From positions 1-25,352 of the forward strand of contig CAZOKZ010000064.1 in the NCBI GenBank assembly GCA_964580585.1: a stretch of 25,352 nucleotides of DNA, in the 5' to 3' direction. A program made the position numbers and the translations under genes. The notes beneath the pieces are model-generated. The model was not told the origin of the DNA, did not search any database, and worked only from the letters and a program-made list of their open reading frames with translations. This document shows positions 16,033 through 24,112 of the stretch, piece by piece. Every line of letters starts with the position of its first letter. The first letter of the stretch is position 1. Source of the stretch: CAZOKZ01 sp964580585. GTDB lineage: Bacteria > Sumerlaeota > Sumerlaeia > SLMS01 > JAHLLQ01.

Positions 16033-19010
16033 TCACTTCGTCTCGATATATTATTTACACGCGTTTCACGGCTATTATGCTAGCTATTGCTTTTTTATGT
16101 TTAAATTCTTTAGAAGCTCGACTGGACGAAATATTACCCATTGAGGAACGAGCAATTGTTATTGAAAAGGAACTCCTGGAGGAAATTAATAACAATCCAG
16201 AAGATATCGAGTCCCGTGTAAACTACGTGCGATTTTTAAATCGCCAAGGCAAACGAGATGAAGCAGTTTTGATATTGAGAACATTTCCCAAACCAACCGA
16301 TCCACAAGCATATTATTTACTAGCGGAAACTTATGCGTACGCTGGGGATATCGAAAACGCGCGCGAATTTCTTAATTGGATCATGGACGATGCACCCGAC
16401 AATGTTTGGCGCGATGCCCAGGAAATACGGATGCAATTAGCATGGTGGGAAGGTCAATACGACGATGCCCTGGAAATATCGAACCAAATAATTGATCGCA
16501 TTCCAGAAAATACCGCTGCTCGCATCACAACGGCTCGTGTACATTTATTGCGTGGAGAATACGACGAAGCGGAAAACAGCATCGACGCAGGTATATTGTT
16601 CAATCCTTCCTCAATTGCATTAGCAGAAATGCGTGCAGAAATTTTCGATGCCCGAGGACTAAACGCAGAAGCATACGAACTGCGCCGATCGCTTGTATCG
16701 CGCATCAACATGTCTCCTCCCGATACTGTGGAAGAATTGCTCGCTGGGTCAGCTGCTATGCGGCTGATGAAAGAGCCCAAGGCAGCGAATCAACTATTCC
16801 AAATCGCGTGGGATCATGCCCCTGCGCACCCAAATGTTTTATTTGAACGCATTCGTCTCTATCGATCGACCCATGCATTAATAGAAGCACAAAAAATTGG
16901 CGCAAAACTTATTAAACTTCAACCAACCTTTCTCGAAGCTTACGAAGAACAGGCGTTAACATTCGTCGATATGAATGTTTCGCCTCAAACTATTTATTAT
17001 TATTGCAATAAGACGCTCGCCTTTTCACCCGAACGACTTCAGCCCCGGATATTGAAAGCTTACTTCGCTATTGTCTCGAATAATTGGTCTTCGGCACAAA
17101 TACTGCTGGATGAAAATATTAAACATAATCCAAACGATCGTGAAACACAACGATTGAAAAATGTTTTAAGGTTTTTCACCTCTGAATCACCCATTGAAAT
17201 AACAAAAGCAGATGAAGCATGCCTTATTGGCGAAATCTTCGCAGCACGCTCGCAAGAAAAAGACGCTTTCGAATGGTTGCAGCGCGCGCATCAATTAAAT
17301 CCGTCGAATTTTGGTATTATACACCGGCTCGGTATTGTAGCATTTCGTTGTGGAGAGTTGAATCTTGCTTACACATGGCTTGAGCAAGCGTTCAATGACG
17401 ATCCATTCGATTGGCGAACAAAAAATTTGCTCGATTTTCTCGACAATCAAAAAAAAGATACTCTTTCATCAAATGAAATGTTCGATATTTTCTACCGTAA
17501 AAAGGACGAACTTATTGCGGAGTACACGCGTTATCTAATTCCAAAGTATTGGGAAATTGAGCAAAAACGATATGCCAAGGAAACGGGTGCTTTTGACGCG
17601 CGAGTGCATCTTTGTTCAGGAAATGGCGATTTGGGTGTAATTACTTCCGGAATCCCCTCGTTTGGTTGTGGTGGTACTTCGTCAGACCTTCAAGGTTCAC
17701 TCGCTTATCCTGATGATATTTATGTGCAAACACCAACGGCAGTATCGGGGTTAAATCCCGTCTATCGTTTCGATGAAGCACTCTATCGCGCCGTTGCACA
17801 TCGTATGGCATTGAAAGCGCTTGGTCCCAAAGCACCTTTATGGATTCGCGAAGGGATGACGGGATTGGGAACAATGCAGCAATTTCCCGACACAATGCCC
17901 CCCTCGCTCAGTGCAACGGTAACTTTAATGCGCGACGGTGGGTATTATTCATTACCATCCATGGAAAGCTTAATCGTTAACGAACGCAATGTTAATGCAC
18001 GCACGGCGGCTGCTCTTATTATCCAAGCAACCCGCGACATCCTGGATGAAGAAAGTTTTCAAACATTGTTAACTCTCATTGCCAATGGAGAGAGTTGGCA
18101 AAAAGCCTACGAAAAAGTTTTTGATACTCAAATAGATGAAATATCCAATCTGATCGCTAATCAGATAATTAAACGATATCCTTCCAACATCATTCATATT
18201 ACTAAATTTTCGGACATCCAGGAGTTAGCCGAGCAAGCTGAATACTCGGACGATGCACGCCTTGAACTGGCATCGATACAATTAGAATTCGATCATCTGG
18301 AAGAAGCCGAAATGATCCTGGCTCCAATTTTACTTCAAGACACCCCTCCCGCAAAAGCTTTGGCACTTGCAGGAAAAATTGCATTCCGGAAAAGTAATTA
18401 TGAGAAAGCAAAAGCGCTCCTTGAAAAGGCCCAGGCAATTGAGTCGCTTAAACATGATAACTCACTTACCGCCGATGATTTTGAAATCTTTGGCCTTGTA
18501 TGTCACATGCTTGGCAATACCCAGCAAGCACAAGTCGCTTTCCGCAAATCGCTTGAAATGAATCCAGACAATCCAAAAGAATACGGTCCGGCATATTACC
18601 TGGAACGATATGCAAAGGAAACCACAACCAGCAAAGAAGAGATTATAATTGCCCGTGAACAATTATTAGCAACTCTGCGCAATAATGCCAGTATCCGAAT
18701 TGAATTAGGGGAATATTATCTGAGTCATAACGAAAAGGAAAAAGCTCTGCAACTGCTGCAATCCGCTGCGGGTATTCAACCGACTCTGTTGACGATCCAC
18801 CATAATCTTGCGCCCTTAGCACGCGAGTTAGGAGATATCGAACAATCGCTCGCATCGTGGACAATAATCTCCCATCTGCAGCCAAAAAACAAACAGGCGC
18901 TTCAAGCCCGAAGCGAGTTACTCGAAGAACTCGGTCAATTGGACGAGGCCATTAAATGCAGAGAAAAAATCGCCGCCATTGAAGCACTTCAATCAGAAAC
19001 ATCCAAATAA
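16029..19010 (+). CDS. Secreted TPR protein with inactive peptidase-MA-like domain
   Basis: GTG at 16029 overlaps the previous stop (GTGA), giving coupled translation; an ATG at 16077 would cut into the signal sequence (hydrophobic stretch at about 13-30). Tetratricopeptide-like helix pairs fill about residues 40-480 and 715-990. Between them, about 520-710, sits a domain with the layout of gluzincin peptidase MA: a strand-rich start, then AVAHRMALKAL (588-598) and PLWIREGMTG (603-612). In active relatives the first motif reads HExxH; here it is HRMAL (591-595), so the catalytic Glu and second His are gone, while the third ligand region W-x-x-E-G (E608) remains. It is probably a pseudopeptidase, binding but not cutting. 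The gene looks more AT-rich than its neighbours and ends the + strand operon. Confidence 0.75.
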   Translation: MITSSRYIIYTRFTAIMLAIAFLCLNSLEARLDEILPIEERAIVIEKELLEEINNNPEDIESRVNYVRFLNRQGKRDEAVLILRTFPKPTDPQAYYLLAETYAYAGDIENAREFLNWIMDDAPDNVWRDAQEIRMQLAWWEGQYDDALEISNQIIDRIPENTAARITTARVHLLRGEYDEAENSIDAGILFNPSSIALAEMRAEIFDARGLNAEAYELRRSLVSRINMSPPDTVEELLAGSAAMRLMKEPKAANQLFQIAWDHAPAHPNVLFERIRLYRSTHALIEAQKIGAKLIKLQPTFLEAYEEQALTFVDMNVSPQTIYYYCNKTLAFSPERLQPRILKAYFAIVSNNWSSAQILLDENIKHNPNDRETQRLKNVLRFFTSESPIEITKADEACLIGEIFAARSQEKDAFEWLQRAHQLNPSNFGIIHRLGIVAFRCGELNLAYTWLEQAFNDDPFDWRTKNLLDFLDNQKKDTLSSNEMFDIFYRKKDELIAEYTRYLIPKYWEIEQKRYAKETGAFDARVHLCSGNGDLGVITSGIPSFGCGGTSSDLQGSLAYPDDIYVQTPTAVSGLNPVYRFDEALYRAVAHRMALKALGPKAPLWIREGMTGLGTMQQFPDTMPPSLSATVTLMRDGGYYSLPSMESLIVNERNVNARTAAALIIQATRDILDEESFQTLLTLIANGESWQKAYEKVFDTQIDEISNLIANQIIKRYPSNIIHITKFSDIQELAEQAEYSDDARLELASIQLEFDHLEEAEMILAPILLQDTPPAKALALAGKIAFRKSNYEKAKALLEKAQAIESLKHDNSLTADDFEIFGLVCHMLGNTQQAQVAFRKSLEMNPDNPKEYGPAYYLERYAKETTTSKEEIIIAREQLLATLRNNASIRIELGEYYLSHNEKEKALQLLQSAAGIQPTLLTIHHNLAPLARELGDIEQSLASWTIISHLQPKNKQALQARSELLEELGQLDEAIKCREKIAAIEALQSETSK

Positions 19011-19023
19011 CAAATATTCACCC

Positions 19024-20907
19024 TTAAGCTTCTTCCAGCCAAAGAGCAAACATTAATATACCCCACAAAGTACGGCTCATGTCTTCTCGCCGGTCAAGAT
19101 GTCGTTTGTAGAGTTTCAGTACTTGGTCGCGCCGCAAAATATCTGACTGGCGGAAAGCACTGGATGATATTGCATCCAACAAAAGGGGACGGAGTTGATC
19201 GCGCAACCAAGACGCAACAGGTATAGAGAATCCACCTTTGGGGCGATGAAATATACGTTGCATCGAATGTTCAGGAAACGCGCTCCACAAAAGTTTTTTC
19301 CGCCGCAGAGGACCAACTTTCAATGAATCGGGAAGTGGCGAAACAAGCTCAATCAACCGACGATCGAGCAATGGAACGCGGACTTCGAGAGAATGCGCCA
19401 TGCTTGCCATATCCACTTTGGGCAAAAGATCATTCGCCATATAGATCGACATATCTGCCAGCATCGCACGCGTCACGGGCTGTTGACGACGATAACGATG
19501 AAACGCGCGGCGCCACAATTCTACTGTGGGTTCAAGCCCGCCGTTCTCCGTCCCCCATGCATTTGAATAAAGTTTATATTTCATCGATTCCGTCTGAATT
19601 GCTTTCCACAAAAAATGTCGCTCGGCATCGGGGGCGTCAATATCGCGGAAAAAACGCTGAGCACGGTAATTCATGGAACCTTTGCGATCCGACGCGGCAA
19701 GATTTTCGGTAAATAAACGTGCCAATTTAAACGTCGTTCCTGGCAATATGCGTTGAAATAAATTAGCAATGACGTGGGCTCGATAGGTTTCATATCCCCC
19801 AAAAACTTCGTCGCCTCCTTCCCCCGAAAGCGCCACGGTAATATGGGAACGAGCCTGACGACAGAGCTCCCACACGGGCAACGCGGACGAATCGGCAAAC
19901 GGTTCGTCGAAATGAACCGCCAATTTTGGAACCAACGTTGAAAGATCCGATTCCACCAGACATTCATGTAATTGGGTACGCATCAGCCGGGCCGTCTCGC
20001 GCGCTCCGGGCCGTTCATCCCACGAACGCTCCTGTAACCCAAGGCAATATGCCCCAATACCCGATGATCGCGCTTCCGCCACCGAGCGCAAAACAATCGC
20101 AGAATCCATCCCAGCGCTCAAAAATACACCAATCGGAACGTCGCTGAGCAGTTGGCTCCGCACAGCGCTGCTCACTGCTTTGCGAACAGCCCCCGCGCGC
20201 TTCTCAATATCGCAACGCGAAACCACAGAACAATCAGGCGGCGACCAGTAGGTAAATTGCCGCACGTTCCCGGCAGACCAAATCAGTTGCTCGCCGGGTT
20301 CCAACTTTCGACATTCGCGCCAAACCGTAAAAGGCGCAGGAATTGCATTCATGCCAAAATAATGATGTAACGCTTGGGGATCAATGTTCCACGCAAGATT
20401 TTTTTCTTCGCGCAATGCCTTGATTTCCGAGGCAAAACGAATTCCGTCAGTATCAATGCGATAAATAAGCGGTTTAATTCCGACTCCGTCCCTTGCAAGA
20501 AGCAAACGGCATTCTTCACGATCCCAAAGTGCAAACGCGAACATGCCTTCCAAATCGTCGAGAAAATTATAACCACGAAATTCCGCCAACGCCACAATGA
20601 CTTCGGTATCGCAATGGGTGCGAAATTCATAACCCTTGCGTGCCAGTTGGCGCCGCAATACGGGCGAGTTGTAAATTTCGCCGTTATAAGAAATCACATA
20701 ACGGCCACTGTTCGATTGCAGAGGTTGCTGACCATGCGCGGGATCTAAAATCGCTAATCGACGATGCGCCAACGCTATTCCGGGTTCGCAAAATATCCCA
20801 TCGCCATCTGGACCACGATGCGCCAACCGCGCCGCCATGCTTCGGAGCGTGCTGGTAGCAAAAGTTGCCTGAACATTTGTTCCCGCCCAGCCGCAGATAC
20901 CGCACAT
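19024..20907 (-). CDS. asnB: Asparagine synthetase (glutamine-hydrolysing)/amidotransferase, exopolysaccharide-associated
   Basis: Two-domain AsnB type protein of normal length (627). The N-terminal class-II glutaminase starts at C2 (MCGICGW) and keeps NGEIYN and the DTE motif; it releases ammonia from glutamine. The C-terminal synthetase has the ATP pyrophosphatase loop SAGMDS (264-269; the family consensus is SGGxDS) and SGEGGDE at 361-367. Start is ATG with GGAGAG 8 nt upstream. It follows the GT2 gene by 21 nt and closes the polysaccharide operon. AsnB paralogues in such clusters are thought to amidate sugars or other carboxylates rather than make free asparagine, but the sequence alone does not decide this. 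Its stop lies 13 nt from the stop of the convergent TPR gene. Confidence 0.9.
   Translation of the reverse strand: MCGICGWAGTNVQATFATSTLRSMAARLAHRGPDGDGIFCEPGIALAHRRLAILDPAHGQQPLQSNSGRYVISYNGEIYNSPVLRRQLARKGYEFRTHCDTEVIVALAEFRGYNFLDDLEGMFAFALWDREECRLLLARDGVGIKPLIYRIDTDGIRFASEIKALREEKNLAWNIDPQALHHYFGMNAIPAPFTVWRECRKLEPGEQLIWSAGNVRQFTYWSPPDCSVVSRCDIEKRAGAVRKAVSSAVRSQLLSDVPIGVFLSAGMDSAIVLRSVAEARSSGIGAYCLGLQERSWDERPGARETARLMRTQLHECLVESDLSTLVPKLAVHFDEPFADSSALPVWELCRQARSHITVALSGEGGDEVFGGYETYRAHVIANLFQRILPGTTFKLARLFTENLAASDRKGSMNYRAQRFFRDIDAPDAERHFLWKAIQTESMKYKLYSNAWGTENGGLEPTVELWRRAFHRYRRQQPVTRAMLADMSIYMANDLLPKVDMASMAHSLEVRVPLLDRRLIELVSPLPDSLKVGPLRRKKLLWSAFPEHSMQRIFHRPKGGFSIPVASWLRDQLRPLLLDAISSSAFRQSDILRRDQVLKLYKRHLDRREDMSRTLWGILMFALWLEEA
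19186..19194 (+). repeat. GGGACGGAG word, copy 6
   Basis: Exact copy on the strand opposite the asnB-like gene, where the coding strand reads L-R-P. Context GGGGACGGAGTTG. Confidence 0.6.
19546..19554 (-). repeat. GGGACGGAG word, copy 7
   Basis: Exact copy in the asnB-like gene on its sense strand, encoding G-T-E. Context GGGGACGGAGAA. Confidence 0.6.
20484..20492 (-). repeat. GGGACGGAG word, copy 8
   Basis: Exact copy in the asnB-like gene on its sense strand, encoding R-D-G-V. Context AGGGACGGAGTC. Confidence 0.6.
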
Positions 20908-20928
20908 GGTGGTTGCTCTCCAGTTAGA

Positions 20929-22104
20929 TCAACGCGATGAACGCCATTGAGCAATACGATGGCCAAGCAGAAATTTCGCAAACGCCAGGCAGCTTGCCAT
21001 CATGATCATCAAGAGATACGATTGATCCAATACGCGGGCAAGTTGGGATTTGATGCATCGGCTCAAAAGAGTTGAAAAAACAGCGCCAATCAAAACGGCA
21101 AGATAAAGAATCGAAAGCAAATTTATTCGAGGCTCGGGGAGAAACAGTCCCAATACCAACGCCAGGATTAACGAAGGAATTGCAAGATAGCGAAATCCTT
21201 TTTTGCAAATTATTTGCAAACGAAGTATTGTCCGCTGGATAAATGTCGCCTCTGTCTCTCGTATGTTTCGGCCATAATTCAACGACCAACGCACACCATC
21301 GAGTCCGCGTAGCAAAATGCGAACTTTCCGTCGAAATTCACCTCGAACGGTCGCGGTTGCCGGTTCAACCGCAACCGCCAGCGGATCATAGACAACTTTT
21401 TTTCCATGCCATCGCGCAACAATCGGCCAAACCATGTCGTTCGATTGTCCGGCAGGCAATGGAATCGCGAACTCGCGCCGCAGAGCGAAGATCGCTCCAT
21501 TCGCGCCTAATAAATAACCCGAAGCCCCTTCCCATGTTTTCAATCGCCGGTCCCAATTCCAATATTTCAATTCGCCCGACGATTCAACACTTCCCCACGG
21601 CGAATAATACAAACGACCACAGACACAACCGATGCGGGGATTCGCAAACCAACGTGCCAGATACCAAATAGCGCGTCGTTTGTACATGGAATTGGCATCG
21701 GAAAAAACCAATATATCTCCGTGCGCAACCGCCACCGCTTTTCGCAAGGCAGCCGTTTTACCGCGATTGATTTTGCTTTGTATTAATCGGACGCCCTGCG
21801 GCGCAAAACGCCGAACGATAGAATCCGTCGAATCGCTCGACCCATCGGTGGCGACGATAATTTCCAGCAACTCGCGCGGGTATATCGAGGCCAATGCGTT
21901 TTCGATTCGTGCGCCAATAATTGACTCTTCATTGTAAGCCGAGATGATCAACGTCACCGATGGCAATTTATCTGGTTTGGGCCGATAGAGCGCGGGACGT
22001 ATTTTTGAAATCAACGCTATTGCAGCGGGATAAAATAGAAATGGAATAGCGGGAATAACGAGAAGAAGAAAATAGATAATAAGCGATGTTATTTGAAGCG
22101 ACAT
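20929..22104 (-). CDS. Membrane-bound family 2 glycosyltransferase
   Basis: GT2 (GT-A fold) enzyme transferring a sugar from a nucleotide donor, probably during exopolysaccharide chain or repeat-unit synthesis at the inner membrane. N-terminal helix at about 6-32; catalytic domain about 48-270 with SAYNEE (55-60), the nucleotide site TDGSSDST (86-93), DAN (136-138) in place of the metal-binding DxD, and NDMVWP (222-227) as candidate acid region. Three to four helices follow between about 305 and 385. ATG at 22104 shares one base with the upstream stop (TGATG); an in-frame TTG one codon earlier is less likely. The build resembles processive cellulose-synthase-like transferases, but the QxxRW motif is not clear (KVRILLRGLDG instead). 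Confidence 0.88.
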   Translation of the reverse strand: MSLQITSLIIYFLLLVIPAIPFLFYPAAIALISKIRPALYRPKPDKLPSVTLIISAYNEESIIGARIENALASIYPRELLEIIVATDGSSDSTDSIVRRFAPQGVRLIQSKINRGKTAALRKAVAVAHGDILVFSDANSMYKRRAIWYLARWFANPRIGCVCGRLYYSPWGSVESSGELKYWNWDRRLKTWEGASGYLLGANGAIFALRREFAIPLPAGQSNDMVWPIVARWHGKKVVYDPLAVAVEPATATVRGEFRRKVRILLRGLDGVRWSLNYGRNIRETEATFIQRTILRLQIICKKGFRYLAIPSLILALVLGLFLPEPRINLLSILYLAVLIGAVFSTLLSRCIKSQLARVLDQSYLLMIMMASCLAFAKFLLGHRIAQWRSSR

Positions 22105-23471
22105 CAATTATTCTCGTCGCGCGCAATGCGTGGAAATTCCATGCCCAACGCGAATAATAGCCATAAATATTTGGAGATATGCAACGAATGGAAGACACCG
22201 ATTATCATCAAAGCAATCAATGCAGCCGCCAATACGGCAGCCCAAATTTGTATCTCAAAACGTTTTTCCAGCCGTGCTAAATGTGCCGTTTGCCACAGCT
22301 TTTTCAGTGCCCAAACATGCAAGAGCAAAAATGCTAATAACCCGGGCAAACCCAATTCAGCCCCAATGGTCAAATAGGTATCGTGCGCCGAACGAGGCGC
22401 CTGAAGCGGATCGTTTGTATATTGCAAATAATACTCGGGGTAATTCCCCACTCCCACACCAAACAAGGGATTATCCGCAATGAGCTGACCGCCCGCCGCG
22501 ATTGAATATAAATGCCCACGAGTTGATTTATCATGCACCGGATCGATTTCCATCAAACGCGACTGAACAAGCGGTAAACTTGCCAACAACAACACCAACG
22601 CGACACCAATAACCGGTATCCAATAACGCATGCGGCCAAAAACAATAAATCCTACGATAACCGCAGGGACCAATGCTAAATATGCCGCACGCGACAGAGT
22701 AACAATCAGCCCCGTTGTTAGTATTAACAACCCGCCACTAAGCAAAATCCGAACACGTGCACTCGATGTGGTAAAAAACATCGCAACGCAAAATGCGAGC
22801 GCGACATAGAGGTCCGACGATAGGATCGCCGCGTTCTGCGATGTGCCCGAAATGCGCGATTCAGGAACCATCGAAAATTGCAAAATTCCCACCAAGGCAC
22901 TGATTCCCATCGTCAGAATCATTACCGTCCCCAAGGTTTGCAATTGCTCGATTCGACGACACAACATTCGCGCGATCAGCCAAAATACTGCGAGTTGAAT
23001 ATACGTCAATGTCGCGGATAACGCGCTGCTGAAGTTGATGGCGCGGGCGATTCCTGGAATCATCCATATTAATAAAAACACCAGCGTCCACGTTGCCGCA
23101 TCAAACCGGGGACGGAGTTGCTGGAGCATGACATGCGGTATAATCGCGAGCAACAATACAACGCCAGCTATTTTTGTCAGCGTCAGTGTGTAAACTTCTG
23201 TACTGTGCAGCGTGCTGAGGGCATCCAGGCCAACCAGACCAACCACGAGGCAAAATGCCCAGTATGGCCTCGCCAGCATCACCGGCGCGAGCGCCACACA
23301 AAGCAATGCCACCGCGGCCTGCCACCCGAGACCCGCGATGGCAAATCCACCCGCTGCGGCGAACATCACCGTCGCGATGGGAATCCAACCGGGCCGCGAA
23401 GAAATGCCGCTTGCTGACTGGCCGAAACCGGTCACGTCCTGCAAGCGATCCTCTGCACTACCGCGAGTCAT
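22104..23471 (-). CDS. O-antigen ligase / Wzy-type polysaccharide polymerase
   Basis: Polytopic membrane protein with roughly ten or more helices over 455 residues. It carries the Wzy_C signature in a large loop: TRGHLYSIAAGGQLIADNP, FGVGVGNYPEYY, then SAHDTYLTIGAELGLPGLL, including the conserved arginine and histidine used by these enzymes. They join lipid-linked oligosaccharides to a chain or acceptor on the periplasmic face. Ligase and polymerase cannot be told apart by sequence; the neighbouring chain-length protein favours a polymerase. The ATG overlaps the stop of the CpsD-like gene by one base (TAATG), and its own stop overlaps the GT2 start, so all three are translationally coupled. 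Confidence 0.85.
   Translation of the reverse strand: MTRGSAEDRLQDVTGFGQSASGISSRPGWIPIATVMFAAAGGFAIAGLGWQAAVALLCVALAPVMLARPYWAFCLVVGLVGLDALSTLHSTEVYTLTLTKIAGVVLLLAIIPHVMLQQLRPRFDAATWTLVFLLIWMIPGIARAINFSSALSATLTYIQLAVFWLIARMLCRRIEQLQTLGTVMILTMGISALVGILQFSMVPESRISGTSQNAAILSSDLYVALAFCVAMFFTTSSARVRILLSGGLLILTTGLIVTLSRAAYLALVPAVIVGFIVFGRMRYWIPVIGVALVLLLASLPLVQSRLMEIDPVHDKSTRGHLYSIAAGGQLIADNPLFGVGVGNYPEYYLQYTNDPLQAPRSAHDTYLTIGAELGLPGLLAFLLLHVWALKKLWQTAHLARLEKRFEIQIWAAVLAAALIALMIIGVFHSLHISKYLWLLFALGMEFPRIARDENN
23109..23117 (+). repeat. GGGACGGAG word, copy 9
   Basis: Exact copy on the strand opposite the Wzy-like gene, where the coding strand reads L-R-P. Context GGGGACGGAGTTG, identical over 13 bases to copy 6 in an unrelated gene. 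Confidence 0.6.
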
Positions 23472-24091
23472 TACGCTTTAGCACCATTCTTGGCGGATCG
23501 AAAAAACAATCGATAAAGAAAATCGGGAACCAATAAACGGCGGTCATTAAACAAAAGCCCACTGGGTTTGACATCGAGGCCTTCAAGTCGATCGAGCACC
23601 CGGCGCAGTTGAAACTGCGTTGTTTTTTGCTGACGCACGGTAATGTAAAGACGATCGCAAGCCAACGCGATGATCTCGCTGAAATTATCCGAAAACAACG
23701 GTGGGCCATCCACCACAATCAAATCGAATTTCGCAGACATCTCCGCGATAGCAGCTTTCAATTCGCGTAACGTGATCTCCGTCCCTTCCGCTGTACCACC
23801 CTCATGACGATAACAAATCACCAGATTGTTGGCTTCGGGATCGAGATGGAGATTCCTCGAATCGAACGGCTGAATCTCGTCAGCCAACGAATTAAAACCC
23901 TCTGGATCGCGGCCATTCAAACTGAGCAGCGCGATTTTTCGTCCCGCGCGTTTTGCGCCTTCTACCAATTCGCGCACCGCCGTGGTGGCTCCGTCTCCCG
24001 CGCAACACGGCAATACCGCCACGCACGGCGCGGTCGATTCCACGTGCCGGTCGATTTCATTCAGCAACTGAAGCCCAAACGTCGATTTCAA
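23471..24091 (-). CDS. CpsD/Wzc-type P-loop protein with degenerate Walker motifs
   Basis: Stand-alone homologue of the cytoplasmic half of bacterial tyrosine kinases that control exopolysaccharide export. Start is TTG at 24091 with AAGGA 8 nt upstream; no ATG is available near the N-terminus. Walker A reads CCAGDGATT (29-37): the invariant lysine is alanine A35. The Walker A' strand reads LLSLNGRDP instead of the usual LLIDAD-x-R-x-P, losing its aspartate. Walker B, FDLIVVDGPP (122-131), is well kept. The tail ends in VPDFLYRLFFRSAKNGAKA with one tyrosine rather than the usual tyrosine cluster. It probably does not hydrolyse ATP or phosphorylate in the standard way, and may serve as a structural partner of the chain-length protein 21 nt upstream. 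Confidence 0.8.
   Translation of the reverse strand: MKSTFGLQLLNEIDRHVESTAPCVAVLPCCAGDGATTAVRELVEGAKRAGRKIALLSLNGRDPEGFNSLADEIQPFDSRNLHLDPEANNLVICYRHEGGTAEGTEITLRELKAAIAEMSAKFDLIVVDGPPLFSDNFSEIIALACDRLYITVRQQKTTQFQLRRVLDRLEGLDVKPSGLLFNDRRLLVPDFLYRLFFRSAKNGAKA
23777..23785 (-). repeat. GGGACGGAG word, copy 10
   Basis: Exact copy in the CpsD-like gene on its sense strand, encoding G-T-E-I. Context AGGGACGGAGAT, identical over 12 bases to copies 3 and 4. Confidence 0.6.
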
Positions 24092-24112
24092 GACCCGGTT
24101 CCTTTCCGTCGC

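Noticed and set aside
18978..18993. Inverted repeat ATTGAA-GCAC-TTCAAT near the end of the TPR gene
   Set aside because: AT-rich 6-bp stem without a T-run, inside coding sequence; too weak for a terminator.
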